A stretch of DNA of 7,727 nt from an uncultured bacterium (GTDB taxonomy: Bacteria; Actinomycetota; Coriobacteriia; Coriobacteriales; Coriobacteriaceae): positions 1-7,727 of the forward strand of contig CAJMSO010000079.1 in the NCBI GenBank assembly GCA_905216075.1, read 5' to 3'. The notes under the pieces were generated by a model. It made no database searches. It had not been told where the DNA came from and worked only from the letters and a program-made list of their open reading frames with translations. The position numbers and the translations under genes are program-made. Numbering within the stretch: the first letter of the stretch is position 1; each line of letters opens with the position of its first letter. Positions 1 to 5,627 of the stretch are shown one piece after another.

Positions 1-303
1 GTACGCATCCAGATCGCCCATCCAGTGGCCCAGCGAGATAAACGAACCCGCCGGGAGCTCGTTGGTGCACAGGTGCGTCTTAACGTGCTGGCTCCGCCGA
101 CGGTCGGCGCGCGACGGCACCAGCAAATCCAGCGTTTCGATCCCCAGGTCATAGCGATCGATAACCTCCTGCGCTTCTTGGTCCAAGAGCGCACAGGCGC
201 CCGCAATCGACACGACCTCTGGTTCCGAATCCCCAAAACGCGGATTCGGCATGTGCGCCAAAAGCGCCAGCGCAGCATTATGTGAAACGATAAAGTACCT
301 CAT
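1..303 (-). CDS. Unrecognised protein, N-terminal 101 residues (runs off the window start)
   Basis: The minus strand is open without a stop from an ATG at 303 to the window edge, giving 101 codons. The protein begins MRYFIVSHNAALALLAHMP. It continues through an acidic stretch to LDLLVPSRADRRRS (about residues 60-73) and ends at GHWMGDLDAY. The Arg-rich segment followed by HVKTHLCTNELPAGSF loosely recalls actinobacterial proteins with AbiEi-like or DUF559 endonuclease-like domains. That is an impression only, because the diagnostic C-terminal part lies outside the window. No Shine-Dalgarno sequence precedes the ATG. A TATCTT box (310-315) ends 6 nt before it, which would suit a leaderless mRNA. 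The frame stays open further upstream, so a longer N-terminus cannot be excluded. Coding status is well supported; function is unknown. Confidence 0.7.
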   Translation of the reverse strand, partial: MRYFIVSHNAALALLAHMPNPRFGDSEPEVVSIAGACALLDQEAQEVIDRYDLGIETLDLLVPSRADRRRSQHVKTHLCTNELPAGSFISLGHWMGDLDAY

Positions 304-431
304 GGCGCGAAGATAGCACGCGCGTCGGCGGCCGTTTGCGGTCCTGCTAAGTTTTCGGCAAACGACCGGCGGTTTTTTGCCACGGCGCGTCCAAAGTGCT
401 CATTCGTCGACGTCTAGCTGCAAATCCGTCA

Positions 432-469
432 AGCTTTTGGCAAGGTTGCCGCTCAACTGGCCAAAAGCT
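432..469. repeat. 10-bp perfect inverted repeat, possible RNA hairpin or operator
   Basis: AGCTTTTGGC (432-441) is the exact reverse complement of GCCAAAAGCT (460-469). Inside the 18-nt loop, GTTG (445-448) can pair with CAAC (454-457), so a long, slightly interrupted hairpin can form. No T-run follows on either strand, which argues against a standard intrinsic terminator. It lies inside the possible 49-codon minus-strand ORF. Confidence 0.6.
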
Positions 470-648
470 GACCATGTAGTTGCCCATTTGCTTGACGGCA
501 CGCCCCCGCCAAAACACCCCGCGACTTCTTGGGCGGTCGAAACATCCATCCAGCGACCGCGCGCCACGCCGCAATCGCCTCGTTAAGACAGCAGACGCCA
601 CCGGCCACCAGCTCAAACACCGCCGGCCCCAGTCGTGCGCATCGAGCA

Positions 649-667
649 CCCAGCGCTGGGGTATCCT
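649..667 (+). promoter_or_regulatory. Possible promoter -10 box with a 12-bp palindrome for the gene at 706
   Basis: CCCAGCGCTGGG (649-660) is a perfect 12-bp palindrome. TATCCT (662-667), a fair -10 box, follows one base later and would start transcription about 20 nt before the ribosome binding site. I see no good -35 box. A repressor bound to the palindrome would block this promoter, but the arrangement is an inference from position alone. Confidence 0.3.
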
Positions 668-693
668 TGGAGCACATGCACCGCAAGCCACAC

Positions 694-700
694 AAAGGAG
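694..700 (+). promoter_or_regulatory. Ribosome binding site fixing the start at 706
   Basis: AAAGGAG lies 5 nt before the ATG at 706. The same frame is open upstream to an ATG at 529, but that stretch has no Shine-Dalgarno sequence and codes for low-quality, Arg/Pro/Ala-rich protein. The site therefore decides the start. Confidence 0.8.
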
Positions 701-705
701 CCGCC

Positions 706-1404
706 ATGCGCACCGAGCTCGATGTTCCCTTTTCGCACAAAGACGAAGCCAAAGCCCTGGGCGCCAAGTGGGACCGGGCCAAGAAGATCTGGTACGTGCC
801 CGATGGCGTCAACCCGGAGCCCTTTGCCCAATGGCTGCCCGGCGTGGATCGCTCCGACCCCAGCGCGCCCTACATCTACCTGGTGCTGGGCAAGCGCGAG
901 TGTTGGAAGTGCCACGAGCAGACGACGGTCGCGGCCTTTGGCATTCCGTATTTGGCGGCCGAGGACTCGGGCAGCAAGGCTGCGCCCAGCGCTGCGCCCG
1001 CCATGGACGACGCGGGCCACATCGTGATCGACACAGCCCGCGCCAACGCCATAGCCATCGTCCCCGCGCTGGGCTGCGTGCCGGCCGAGATCCGCGACTA
1101 CCTGCGCGAGCGCTGCGGCTACAAGCCCGTAACGTCGCGCACCGCCAAGGCCGTATCGCTCGCCAGCACCTGCACCGGCTGCGGCGCGCTGCAAGGCAGC
1201 CATTACCTGTTCGAGGAGCCCACCTCGCCGTTTGCACTCACGGCTATCAACAAACTGCCCGCGCTGGAGTTCGTGCGCGTGGAAGTCGCCGGCGTCTACG
1301 GTATCCCCGCCACCAAGGGCGACTTTGACCAAGCGCTCTTCACCTGGGCACGCGACCACCACACCCAGTTCCATAAGACCCTGTTCGAGGGGATATACCT
1401 GTAG
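706..1404 (+). CDS. DUF5710-type protein with two CxxC pairs
   Basis: A 232-aa cytoplasmic protein with no signal peptide or membrane segment. Residues 3-45 (ELDVPFSHKDEAKALGAKWD, then KKIWYVPDGVNPEPFAQWL) match the short DUF5710 domain, which is often found on DNA-processing or plasmid proteins. The rest is less familiar. C66-x-x-C69 and C156-x-x-C159 are two CxxC pairs that could bind one zinc ion; C124 and C137 are further cysteines. The core between them (about 100-150) includes a predicted helix around PAEIRDYLRERCGYK. The C-terminus (about 185-232) alternates strand-like and helical segments. The gene stands alone, has a clear AAAGGAG ribosome binding site, and is followed 7 nt after its stop by three 23-bp dyad repeats. 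A role in nucleic-acid binding is a guess from the domain and the cysteines. No catalytic motif is visible. Confidence 0.85.
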   Translation: MRTELDVPFSHKDEAKALGAKWDRAKKIWYVPDGVNPEPFAQWLPGVDRSDPSAPYIYLVLGKRECWKCHEQTTVAAFGIPYLAAEDSGSKAAPSAAPAMDDAGHIVIDTARANAIAIVPALGCVPAEIRDYLRERCGYKPVTSRTAKAVSLASTCTGCGALQGSHYLFEEPTSPFALTAINKLPALEFVRVEVAGVYGIPATKGDFDQALFTWARDHHTQFHKTLFEGIYL

Positions 1405-1411
1405 GGCAAAG

Positions 1412-1480
1412 CTCGAAAATCGAGTCCAGATTTCCTCGAAAATCGAGTGTGAAAATCCTCGTAAATCGAGTATGCGCAAG
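1412..1480. repeat. Three tandem 23-bp units, each with a CTCGA-AAA-TCGAG dyad
   Basis: CTCGAAAATCGAG occurs at 1412-1424 and 1435-1447, and CTCGTAAATCGAG at 1458-1470. The start-to-start distance is exactly 23 bp both times. Each copy is followed by T and then a 9-bp spacer that is not conserved. Copies 1 and 2 are perfect 5-bp dyads around AAA; copy 3 has one substitution in the left arm. Conserved dyads with variable spacers, about two helical turns apart, look more like an array of protein-binding sites than an expanded microsatellite. The array begins 7 bp after the stop of the DUF5710-type gene. A lone CTCGA at 1496-1500 may be a decayed further half-site. Confidence 0.8.
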
Positions 1481-1503
1481 TAGCCAAATTGCCGACTCGA
1501 AGG

Positions 1504-1614
1504 CTACAGCCCCAGAATGTGCTCCAGATAGCCCTTATTGAACCAGAACGACTGCCTGGTCATGTCACCGGCGTACCCCACCGCATCGGCGAAGCCATGG
1601 TTGAGGTGTACGGG
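1504..1614 (-). pseudogene. 36-residue C-terminal remnant of an unidentified protein
   Basis: The minus strand reads PVHLNHGFADAVGYAGDM, then TRQSFWFNKGYLEHILGL, then a TAG stop at 1506-1504. An in-frame TAG (1617-1615) lies directly upstream. There is no usable start or ribosome binding site; the only Met is at residue 18. The composition (F, W, Y and G well spread, no Arg/Pro bias) is that of real protein, so I read this as the surviving C-terminus of a gene whose 5' part has been deleted. I do not recognise the family. An inverted repeat, GTAGCC (1480-1485) with GGCTAC (1502-1507), at its end may be the remains of its terminator. Confidence 0.5.
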
Positions 1615-1643
1615 CTATAGCCGAACCAATATTGACATAAACG

Positions 1644-1683
1644 AGACGAGGGCCAGTTCAAACCTGAACTGGCCCTCGTCTTT
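1644..1683 (-). terminator. Strong hairpin terminator after the gene at 1710-2660
   Basis: GACGAGGGCCAGTTCA (1645-1660) pairs perfectly with TGAACTGGCCCTCGTC (1665-1680) around a 4-nt AACC loop. The A at 1644 and T at 1681 extend the stem to 17 bp. Read on the minus strand it is followed by TCGTTTATG; read on the plus strand it is followed by TTTGATG. Both U-tracts are weak, so it may work in both directions. It lies 27 nt beyond the stop of the minus-strand gene ending at 1710. Confidence 0.85.
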
Positions 1684-1709
1684 GATGAAAGTTGCTAGCA
1701 GCGTTTACA

Positions 1710-2660
1710 CTACTTTGAATCAGCTACGATGCCAACCAAGCTGACCGTTACGTCAAAGGTCGGGCTTCCTTCGCCCACATCGAGGCCAGACATATTCTGA
1801 CAATCGCTGTCGGTGCCTTCCATCCAAACGACAACTTTCATGTTCGTGCCGTTGTAATCGACGTTCGAAGCGACCTTTTGCGCGTTGCCGCTCGGCCTAA
1901 TGTAGCCTTCGCCCGCTTTCGTGGCACCCCAGTTATCGCCGTTCTGATCGAGCGAATCGGCGCCAGAAAGGTGCAAATATGTAGGAGTAACAACCTTGCT
2001 CAGAGATTCAGAGTCAACGCACGACCACCCTGCAACGGCAATCACATCGTTACCCGTATCGATTGTCGAGGGAGCAGTTGGCGCATAGACAACGCGCAGC
2101 TCGCCGTTGATTACAATGCCGACGCGCAAGCTCCCTTTGATTTTGTCGAACCATTTCTGCGTGCCGCCATGCTGCGTAATCGTTATGGGCGAGCCGTTGC
2201 TCGCGTCCAAATACACGTCGGCAATGCCCGTGTTCGCTACGGTATACAGCGTGTAATTCGCAGCGGTAAATGCATAGTAATCGTTGCCTTGAATGGTGTA
2301 CTTGCCGGGAGCCTCACCCGAAATGGATGTGTCGACCTTTTGATAGGTGCTCACGTTAACGCCCTGCCAGCTTTGGGGAACGTACCAGTTTTTGGCATCG
2401 TTCGTCGATGAAGGGCTAATCTCGTGACCGGCTGCGGAAGCGACCGTGGAGGTGTCGGAGCCGTGGTCGGGTGTGTCACCCTCAACGATTTGGAGCACCA
2501 TGCCATTCGCTTGAGCTGAAATGGTGCTGGTAGTCGCATGAACTCTACTATTCGTGACAAACCATGCGTAGGTAGTTGCAGAAAGCGCTACCGCCGAGAC
2601 GACGACGGTCAGCGCCGCTCCAATAAGCTGAATCTTGAGCTTCTTTACCGAATCATGCAT
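1710..2660 (-). CDS. Secreted TasA/SipW-class surface protein (second gene of a tandem pair)
   Basis: A 316-aa exported protein. Residues 1-9 are basic (MHDSVKKLK) and 10-30 are hydrophobic. TYAWFVTNSRVHA (30-42) then gives the signature of SipW-processed cargo such as TasA or camelysin, here in the TYAWF variant. By analogy with TasA, cleavage would fall near residue 32. The mature part is Thr/Ser/Asn-rich and strand-rich (for example DYYAFTAANYTLYTVANTG at 127-145). It ends with KVVVWMEGTDSDC (275-287) and TFDVTVSLVGIV (301-312), a C-terminal pattern shared with the membrane protein at 4480-5622. Its first 60 residues also match the upstream neighbour closely (AWFVTNS identical). GGAGGGAGG (2677-2669) is a strong ribosome binding site 8 nt before the ATG. 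No separate promoter is evident. The gene follows a strong terminator, so it is probably expressed by read-through as a minor subunit. No LPxTG anchor is present. Fibre formation is inferred, not seen. Confidence 0.85.
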   Translation of the reverse strand: MHDSVKKLKIQLIGAALTVVVSAVALSATTYAWFVTNSRVHATTSTISAQANGMVLQIVEGDTPDHGSDTSTVASAAGHEISPSSTNDAKNWYVPQSWQGVNVSTYQKVDTSISGEAPGKYTIQGNDYYAFTAANYTLYTVANTGIADVYLDASNGSPITITQHGGTQKWFDKIKGSLRVGIVINGELRVVYAPTAPSTIDTGNDVIAVAGWSCVDSESLSKVVTPTYLHLSGADSLDQNGDNWGATKAGEGYIRPSGNAQKVASNVDYNGTNMKVVVWMEGTDSDCQNMSGLDVGEGSPTFDVTVSLVGIVADSK

Positions 2661-2680
2661 ATCCGTCGCCTCCCTCCGTT

Positions 2681-2719
2681 AAGAAAAAGGGCAGGATCCC
2701 GGGCTGGGAGCCTGCCCTT
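2681..2719 (-). terminator. Intrinsic terminator between the tandem surface-protein genes
   Basis: On the minus strand, AAGGGCAGG (2719-2711) pairs with CCTGCCCTT (2695-2687). A 4-bp inner stem (2709-2706 with 2700-2697) closes a 5-nt loop. TTTTTCTT (2688-2681) follows at once, partly overlapping the foot of the stem. This is a textbook rho-independent terminator for the gene at 2745-3512. It ends only a few bases before the ribosome binding site of the next gene on the same strand. Confidence 0.9.
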
Positions 2720-2744
2720 CGCAAGCCATAAGCCGTAACTGCGA

Positions 2745-3512
2745 TTACTTGTTTTCCGCAGTTGCAGTGAAATTAATCTTCACACTCTGCGAAGCCTCAA
2801 GCTTTTTCTCCTGAAGGTTCTTCGTATGAATGTTGGCATCGGAGCCCTCGTAGAACACATACACATTAACGAGAGTATCTTGACCAGCGGTCACAGAGCC
2901 AAGAACCGGCGCGGAATTATCGGTCGCAGAGGAAAGCTTGATTTCATAGCCACTGGTTCCAAGACCATAAACAACCCAAGCAGAGGCATCCGCATTGGTG
3001 ACGAGCACGCGGAAGGAAGTCTTCAAAAGCTGATCAGCAGCTGCATCCGTCGAACCCTCGACGCTCTCAACCTTGAGATCACTGAGGTTCTGCCCCTTTG
3101 AGCTGATGTTGAATTGTTCCTTCTTGGCAAATTCCTTACCGCCGGCCTCGTCAGGAGTTCCAACAGACTTCAAATCGCCCTTAAGGGTGGCGTTATCGAG
3201 ATTCGTACCGTAACCAGTCATAAACGTACCCTTGGTGGAACCAGACTGCTCACCAAAAGTAGCAGGATAAAGCGCGATAGGACCAGTGATTGAAGTTACC
3301 GCACTCGTGTCATCGACAGCGCTTGCACCAGTAGGGCCTTGTTTGATAGTCATAAACGCAGCATTAGATTGAGCGGCGATATTCGTAGTGGTAGCGTCAA
3401 CCTTACTGTTCGTCACAAACCATGCGAAGGTGGCGGAACCGAGGGCTACGGCTGCCACGAGGACCATGGCGATGGCGGCGCCCATCTGCTTTTTTAATGC
3501 CTTGGTATCCAT
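2745..3512 (-). CDS. Secreted TasA/SipW-class surface protein (first gene of a tandem pair)
   Basis: A 255-aa exported protein. It has a basic MDTKALKKQ start, a hydrophobic core (about 11-27), then ATFAWFVTNSKVDATTT (27-43), the SipW/TasA-type signal in its AWF form. The mature part is polar and cysteine-free, rich in Thr, Ser, Lys and Ala, as expected of a fibre or surface subunit. The C-terminus has VNVYVFYEGSDAN (215-227) and SVKINFTATA (243-252), a weaker form of the W/F-x-(E/D)-G-x-D motif of its neighbours. The ATG at 3512 is chosen because AAAGGGG (3524-3518) lies 5 nt upstream and the signal peptide begins there. The frame is open for 100 more codons upstream, but that part lacks a signal and is non-coding in character. 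Base composition is lower in GC than the flanking genes. A strong terminator follows, so this is likely the major product of the pair. Confidence 0.88.
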   Translation of the reverse strand: MDTKALKKQMGAAIAMVLVAAVALGSATFAWFVTNSKVDATTTNIAAQSNAAFMTIKQGPTGASAVDDTSAVTSITGPIALYPATFGEQSGSTKGTFMTGYGTNLDNATLKGDLKSVGTPDEAGGKEFAKKEQFNISSKGQNLSDLKVESVEGSTDAAADQLLKTSFRVLVTNADASAWVVYGLGTSGYEIKLSSATDNSAPVLGSVTAGQDTLVNVYVFYEGSDANIHTKNLQEKKLEASQSVKINFTATAENK

Positions 3513-3910
3513 GCGGACCCCTTTCTTTCCCCATTCATCCCAGATGATCCTCGAGAAGCCCGGAAGGGAAGCCCGCGCTTTCGTGTTGGATGTTGCTTGT
3601 CCATCCTTTAGACATGGAATTGAGAATACCATAATTCTTACGATTTCCTTATGAGTTTTCGGCAGCCTACATTCCGGCAGATTCATAGGTCTACCTCGGG
3701 CTATATGTGGTGCTATGTGAACATCGTTTACCTTATTTGATCTCTCTCCCGCGCAGTCATAAGTCCCTCTTAAGCCTTGCGACCGCAGCGCCACGCCATC
3801 GCATGCATTCACCCTCCGCCGAGCTTCGCCCTAACCCTTCCCGCTCGCTATACTGGTGCAAAACGTGTCATTTTTTGCCTGCTAAACGGGCTATTTGTTG
3901 GGAGGGCCTC
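3513..3910. other. Divergent intergenic region between the surface-protein pair and the 170-aa gene
   Basis: About 400 bases containing the leaders and promoters of two divergent genes. On the minus strand, TGG-TATTCT (3631-3623) resembles an extended -10 box and would give a leader of roughly 100 nt; its -35 region is poor. It overlaps a short dyad (AGAAT...ATTCT). The leader contains the direct repeat CGGGCTTC-CCTTC-CGGGCTTC within 3549-3569. I compared the leader by eye with the c-di-GMP-I riboswitch core and saw no match. On the plus strand a TATACT box lies at 3849-3854. I see no gene here. Confidence 0.5.
3849..3854 (+). promoter_or_regulatory. Probable -10 box (TATACT) for the gene at 3911
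   Basis: TATACT lies about 57 nt before the ATG and differs from the consensus at one base. The best -35 candidate, TTCGCC at 3825-3830 (18-bp spacing), is weak. Transcription from here would give a leader of about 50 nt carrying GGGAGGG (3900-3906) as the ribosome binding site. Confidence 0.45.
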
Positions 3911-4423
3911 ATGGCTTTTGCCAATCAACCCAAGGGAAGCGTTTCCACCGGATCGATCAAACCGGTGACGCGCAAGGCCGTTCGTTGCCAGCGCGAAGTC
4001 GCCTGGCTGGTCACGCAAGCGGCCGGTAAGCTCGTCGCCACCACCGACGACGTCAATGCGCCCACGCCCAGCTTTGTACTGGCGGTGGCATTGTCGTACA
4101 CCCGCAAGCAAGAGCAGGCCGCTCAGGACAACGGACGCGCAGTTTACTACGAGGCCGTCATGGGTTCCGACCTCGCGAGCTTTTGTGCGGCTGCGGGGCT
4201 GCCCGCAGCGCCCAACGCGCTTTCGGACGCGGGCTACATGTTCACGCTCTCGGGCGCGGACCTCATCCGCGACCTCTACGCCTACTGTAGTGACCTGGGC
4301 GAACGCATGGGAGACGCGGCGCAGGTCAAACCGGGCTACGCGATCAAACTCGCGCTGCGGATGTTCTTGCTGGGCGACGCCGCCGGCAATGCCACCGCCT
4401 CCGACGGCAAAACCTCGGCATAG
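3911..4423 (+). CDS. Unrecognised 170-aa protein
   Basis: A cytoplasmic protein with no signal peptide or membrane helix. The N-terminus is basic (KPVTRKAVRCQRE, 17-29). The body is Ala-rich and mostly helical. SFVLAVALSYTRKQEQAAQD (54-73) is a likely helix; GADLIRDLYAYCSDLGERMG (115-134) and KPGYAIKLALRMFLLGDAA (140-158) look like two more. The tail (159-170) is polar and probably disordered. Cysteines at 26, 92 and 126 form no motif. The ATG is chosen because GGGAGGG lies 4 nt upstream and a TATACT box further up. The same frame extends upstream but without a ribosome binding site. The gene stands alone, convergent with the membrane-protein operon. I do not recognise the family. The helical, Ala-rich make-up with repeated charged faces would suit a regulatory or scaffold protein, but nothing proves this. 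Confidence 0.8.
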   Translation: MAFANQPKGSVSTGSIKPVTRKAVRCQREVAWLVTQAAGKLVATTDDVNAPTPSFVLAVALSYTRKQEQAAQDNGRAVYYEAVMGSDLASFCAAAGLPAAPNALSDAGYMFTLSGADLIRDLYAYCSDLGERMGDAAQVKPGYAIKLALRMFLLGDAAGNATASDGKTSA

Positions 4424-4434
4424 GCCGTCACCAA

Positions 4435-4475
4435 AAGCGCCGGGCCGGGAAATCAATTCTGGCCCGGCGCTTGTT
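4435..4475. terminator. Bidirectional terminator between convergent genes
   Basis: GCGCCGGGCC (4437-4446) pairs perfectly with GGCCCGGCGC (4461-4470). AA/TT pairs extend this to 12 bp around a 14-nt loop. The plus strand continues TTGTTCGTT and the minus strand continues TTTTGG, so each side has a usable U-tract. It lies 11 nt after the plus-strand stop (4423) and 10 nt after the minus-strand stop (4480), and serves both genes. Confidence 0.9.
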
Positions 4476-4479
4476 CGTT

Positions 4480-5622
4480 CTACTTGTCCCCGTCCCCTGC
4501 GGGCGAGTTCTTTTGGTTGCGACGGTTACTCCAGGTCACGTTGTGTTCCTTGTAGTAATCGGGCGCCTCGTTGCCGCTCGCGCTAATGGGGTCATTGCCG
4601 GTGAGGGTATCGGCAATATCCTGCACGAACTTAACGAACAGGCTCGAATCGTCGGTCTCGGACGAATCAAAGTCAAAACCGAACTCCACCGCGCCGCCAA
4701 TGATCTTGTCCACGCACTCCGGATCGTCGCCGTCCAGCCAGATGACCACGGTGTACTTGTCCACATCGCCCACGCGGAAGTTCGCGTGACTAATGGTCGT
4801 TACCACGTCTTTGGACGCAAACGGCTCGGTGTTGGGCTCGGGGTTGCCATCGGTCGCAGCCGCCGCATAGGTAGTGGGCTCGCCGTTGCGATATACCCTC
4901 ACACGCGCGGCCTTCTCCACGCCCTTGCTGGCGCTGACCACCTTGAGCTTGGCGCTGTAGCCCAGATCGGTCTTGCCGGCGTTGCGGATATAGAAGGTGT
5001 ACGCCACGTAGTTCTTGCCGTTGTGGCTACCGTCGATATCGTCCAGGTTGTCGGGCAGGTCCTCGGCAGCGATATTGGTACCATTGTCCAAGGCGTCGGC
5101 GGCCAGGCGCGCGGTGGCGTTGTTAAATTCGCCGTTGTCGGCAATGGCCACGCCGCGGCGGAACAGCTCCAGGCGGTTGAGGTTGATGGTGAAGTTACCC
5201 ATGTTTTCCTGCATAAACGACAGGGCGAACAGCACGCCAAAGGCAAGCGCCAGCACCACGAGGGCCTTTTGCAGCTTGTCCATGCGCAGCAGCGCCGCGC
5301 CGATGCGCTCCATGCGGCGCTTGGGCATATACATGGACACGACCGCGTCGGGGTCGATATCGTCGAGGTCCTGGTCGGCCAGCGCCTGCTCCAGTTCCTC
5401 GATGCGCACCACGCCGCGGAGGTTGCGTTTGGGCTTGCGGCTGGGCTTGCCAAAGCGCTTGCGGGAGGTGGGAGCCTGCTCGAACGCGGAGTCCTCGCCG
5501 GGCGCATCCTCGGCATTGGTGCCGGGCGCGTCCTGCGACGTGCCCTCGGCCTGGTCCTCGACGAAATCCTCGGGCAAATCCTCGGCAGCTTGATCTTTGT
5601 TGTTACGCTTGAACAGAGCCAT
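4480..5622 (-). CDS. Single-pass membrane protein with a TasA-like extracellular domain
   Basis: A 380-aa protein. Residues 1-118 are cytoplasmic: an acidic, disordered start, then a basic block (SRKRFGKPSRKPKRN, 53-67) and short helices. One membrane helix spans about 119-137 (KALVVLALAFGVLFALSFM). The outside part begins with GNFTINLNRLELFRRG (142-157). It contains DGSHNGKNYVAYTFYIRNAG (197-216), VRVYRNGEPTTYA (241-253) and KYTVVIWLDGDDPEC (289-303). I recall this order of motifs from a family of uncharacterised Firmicutes and Actinobacteria membrane proteins with a TasA-like beta domain. It has no cleavable signal, so it should stay anchored. The start at 5622 lacks a good ribosome binding site but lies 5 nt after the stop of the PilZ gene, which suggests translational coupling. 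The IWLDGDD motif recurs as VWMEGTD and VFYEGSD in the two secreted proteins. Its exact role is unknown; a surface-fibre anchor or sensor is my inference. Confidence 0.87.
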   Translation of the reverse strand: MALFKRNNKDQAAEDLPEDFVEDQAEGTSQDAPGTNAEDAPGEDSAFEQAPTSRKRFGKPSRKPKRNLRGVVRIEELEQALADQDLDDIDPDAVVSMYMPKRRMERIGAALLRMDKLQKALVVLALAFGVLFALSFMQENMGNFTINLNRLELFRRGVAIADNGEFNNATARLAADALDNGTNIAAEDLPDNLDDIDGSHNGKNYVAYTFYIRNAGKTDLGYSAKLKVVSASKGVEKAARVRVYRNGEPTTYAAAATDGNPEPNTEPFASKDVVTTISHANFRVGDVDKYTVVIWLDGDDPECVDKIIGGAVEFGFDFDSSETDDSSLFVKFVQDIADTLTGNDPISASGNEAPDYYKEHNVTWSNRRNQKNSPAGDGDK

Positions 5623-5627
5623 GGCGA

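Larger units (their letters stand above)
304..705. other. Intergenic region between two divergent genes
   Basis: About 400 bases without a convincing gene. It holds an inverted repeat (432-441 with 460-469), a shorter one (357-362 with 376-381), a 12-bp perfect palindrome (649-660) and a ribosome binding site for the gene at 706. A minus-strand reading frame at 400-549 (49 codons, MDVSTAQEVAG to LQLDVDE) has a protein-like composition but no clear ribosome binding site, so I do not call it a gene. Longer frames on either strand give Arg/Pro-rich translations typical of non-coding GC-rich DNA. Confidence 0.6.

Noticed and set aside
492..520. Promoter from the TTGACG at 492-497
   Set aside because: The sequence 16-18 bp downstream is C/A-rich and contains nothing like a -10 box.
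613..1479. 288-codon open frame on the minus strand
   Set aside because: It is the antisense of the DUF5710-type gene, which has a strong ribosome binding site and a recognisable domain; the translation is Gly/Ala/Arg-rich without known motifs.
1412..1480. CRISPR array
   Set aside because: The repeat is only 13 bp, the spacers are 9-10 bp, there are three copies and no cas gene is present.
1538..1744. 68-codon open frame on the plus strand
   Set aside because: It crosses the terminator hairpin and the end of the neighbouring gene and has no ribosome binding site.
3513..3660. c-di-GMP riboswitch in the leader of the secreted pair
   Set aside because: It would fit the PilZ theme, but I found no match to the conserved core by eye. 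A covariance-model search would settle it.
3513..3812. 100-residue N-terminal extension of the 255-aa secreted protein
   Set aside because: The ribosome binding site and signal peptide both mark 3512 as the start, and an extension would bury the signal peptide.
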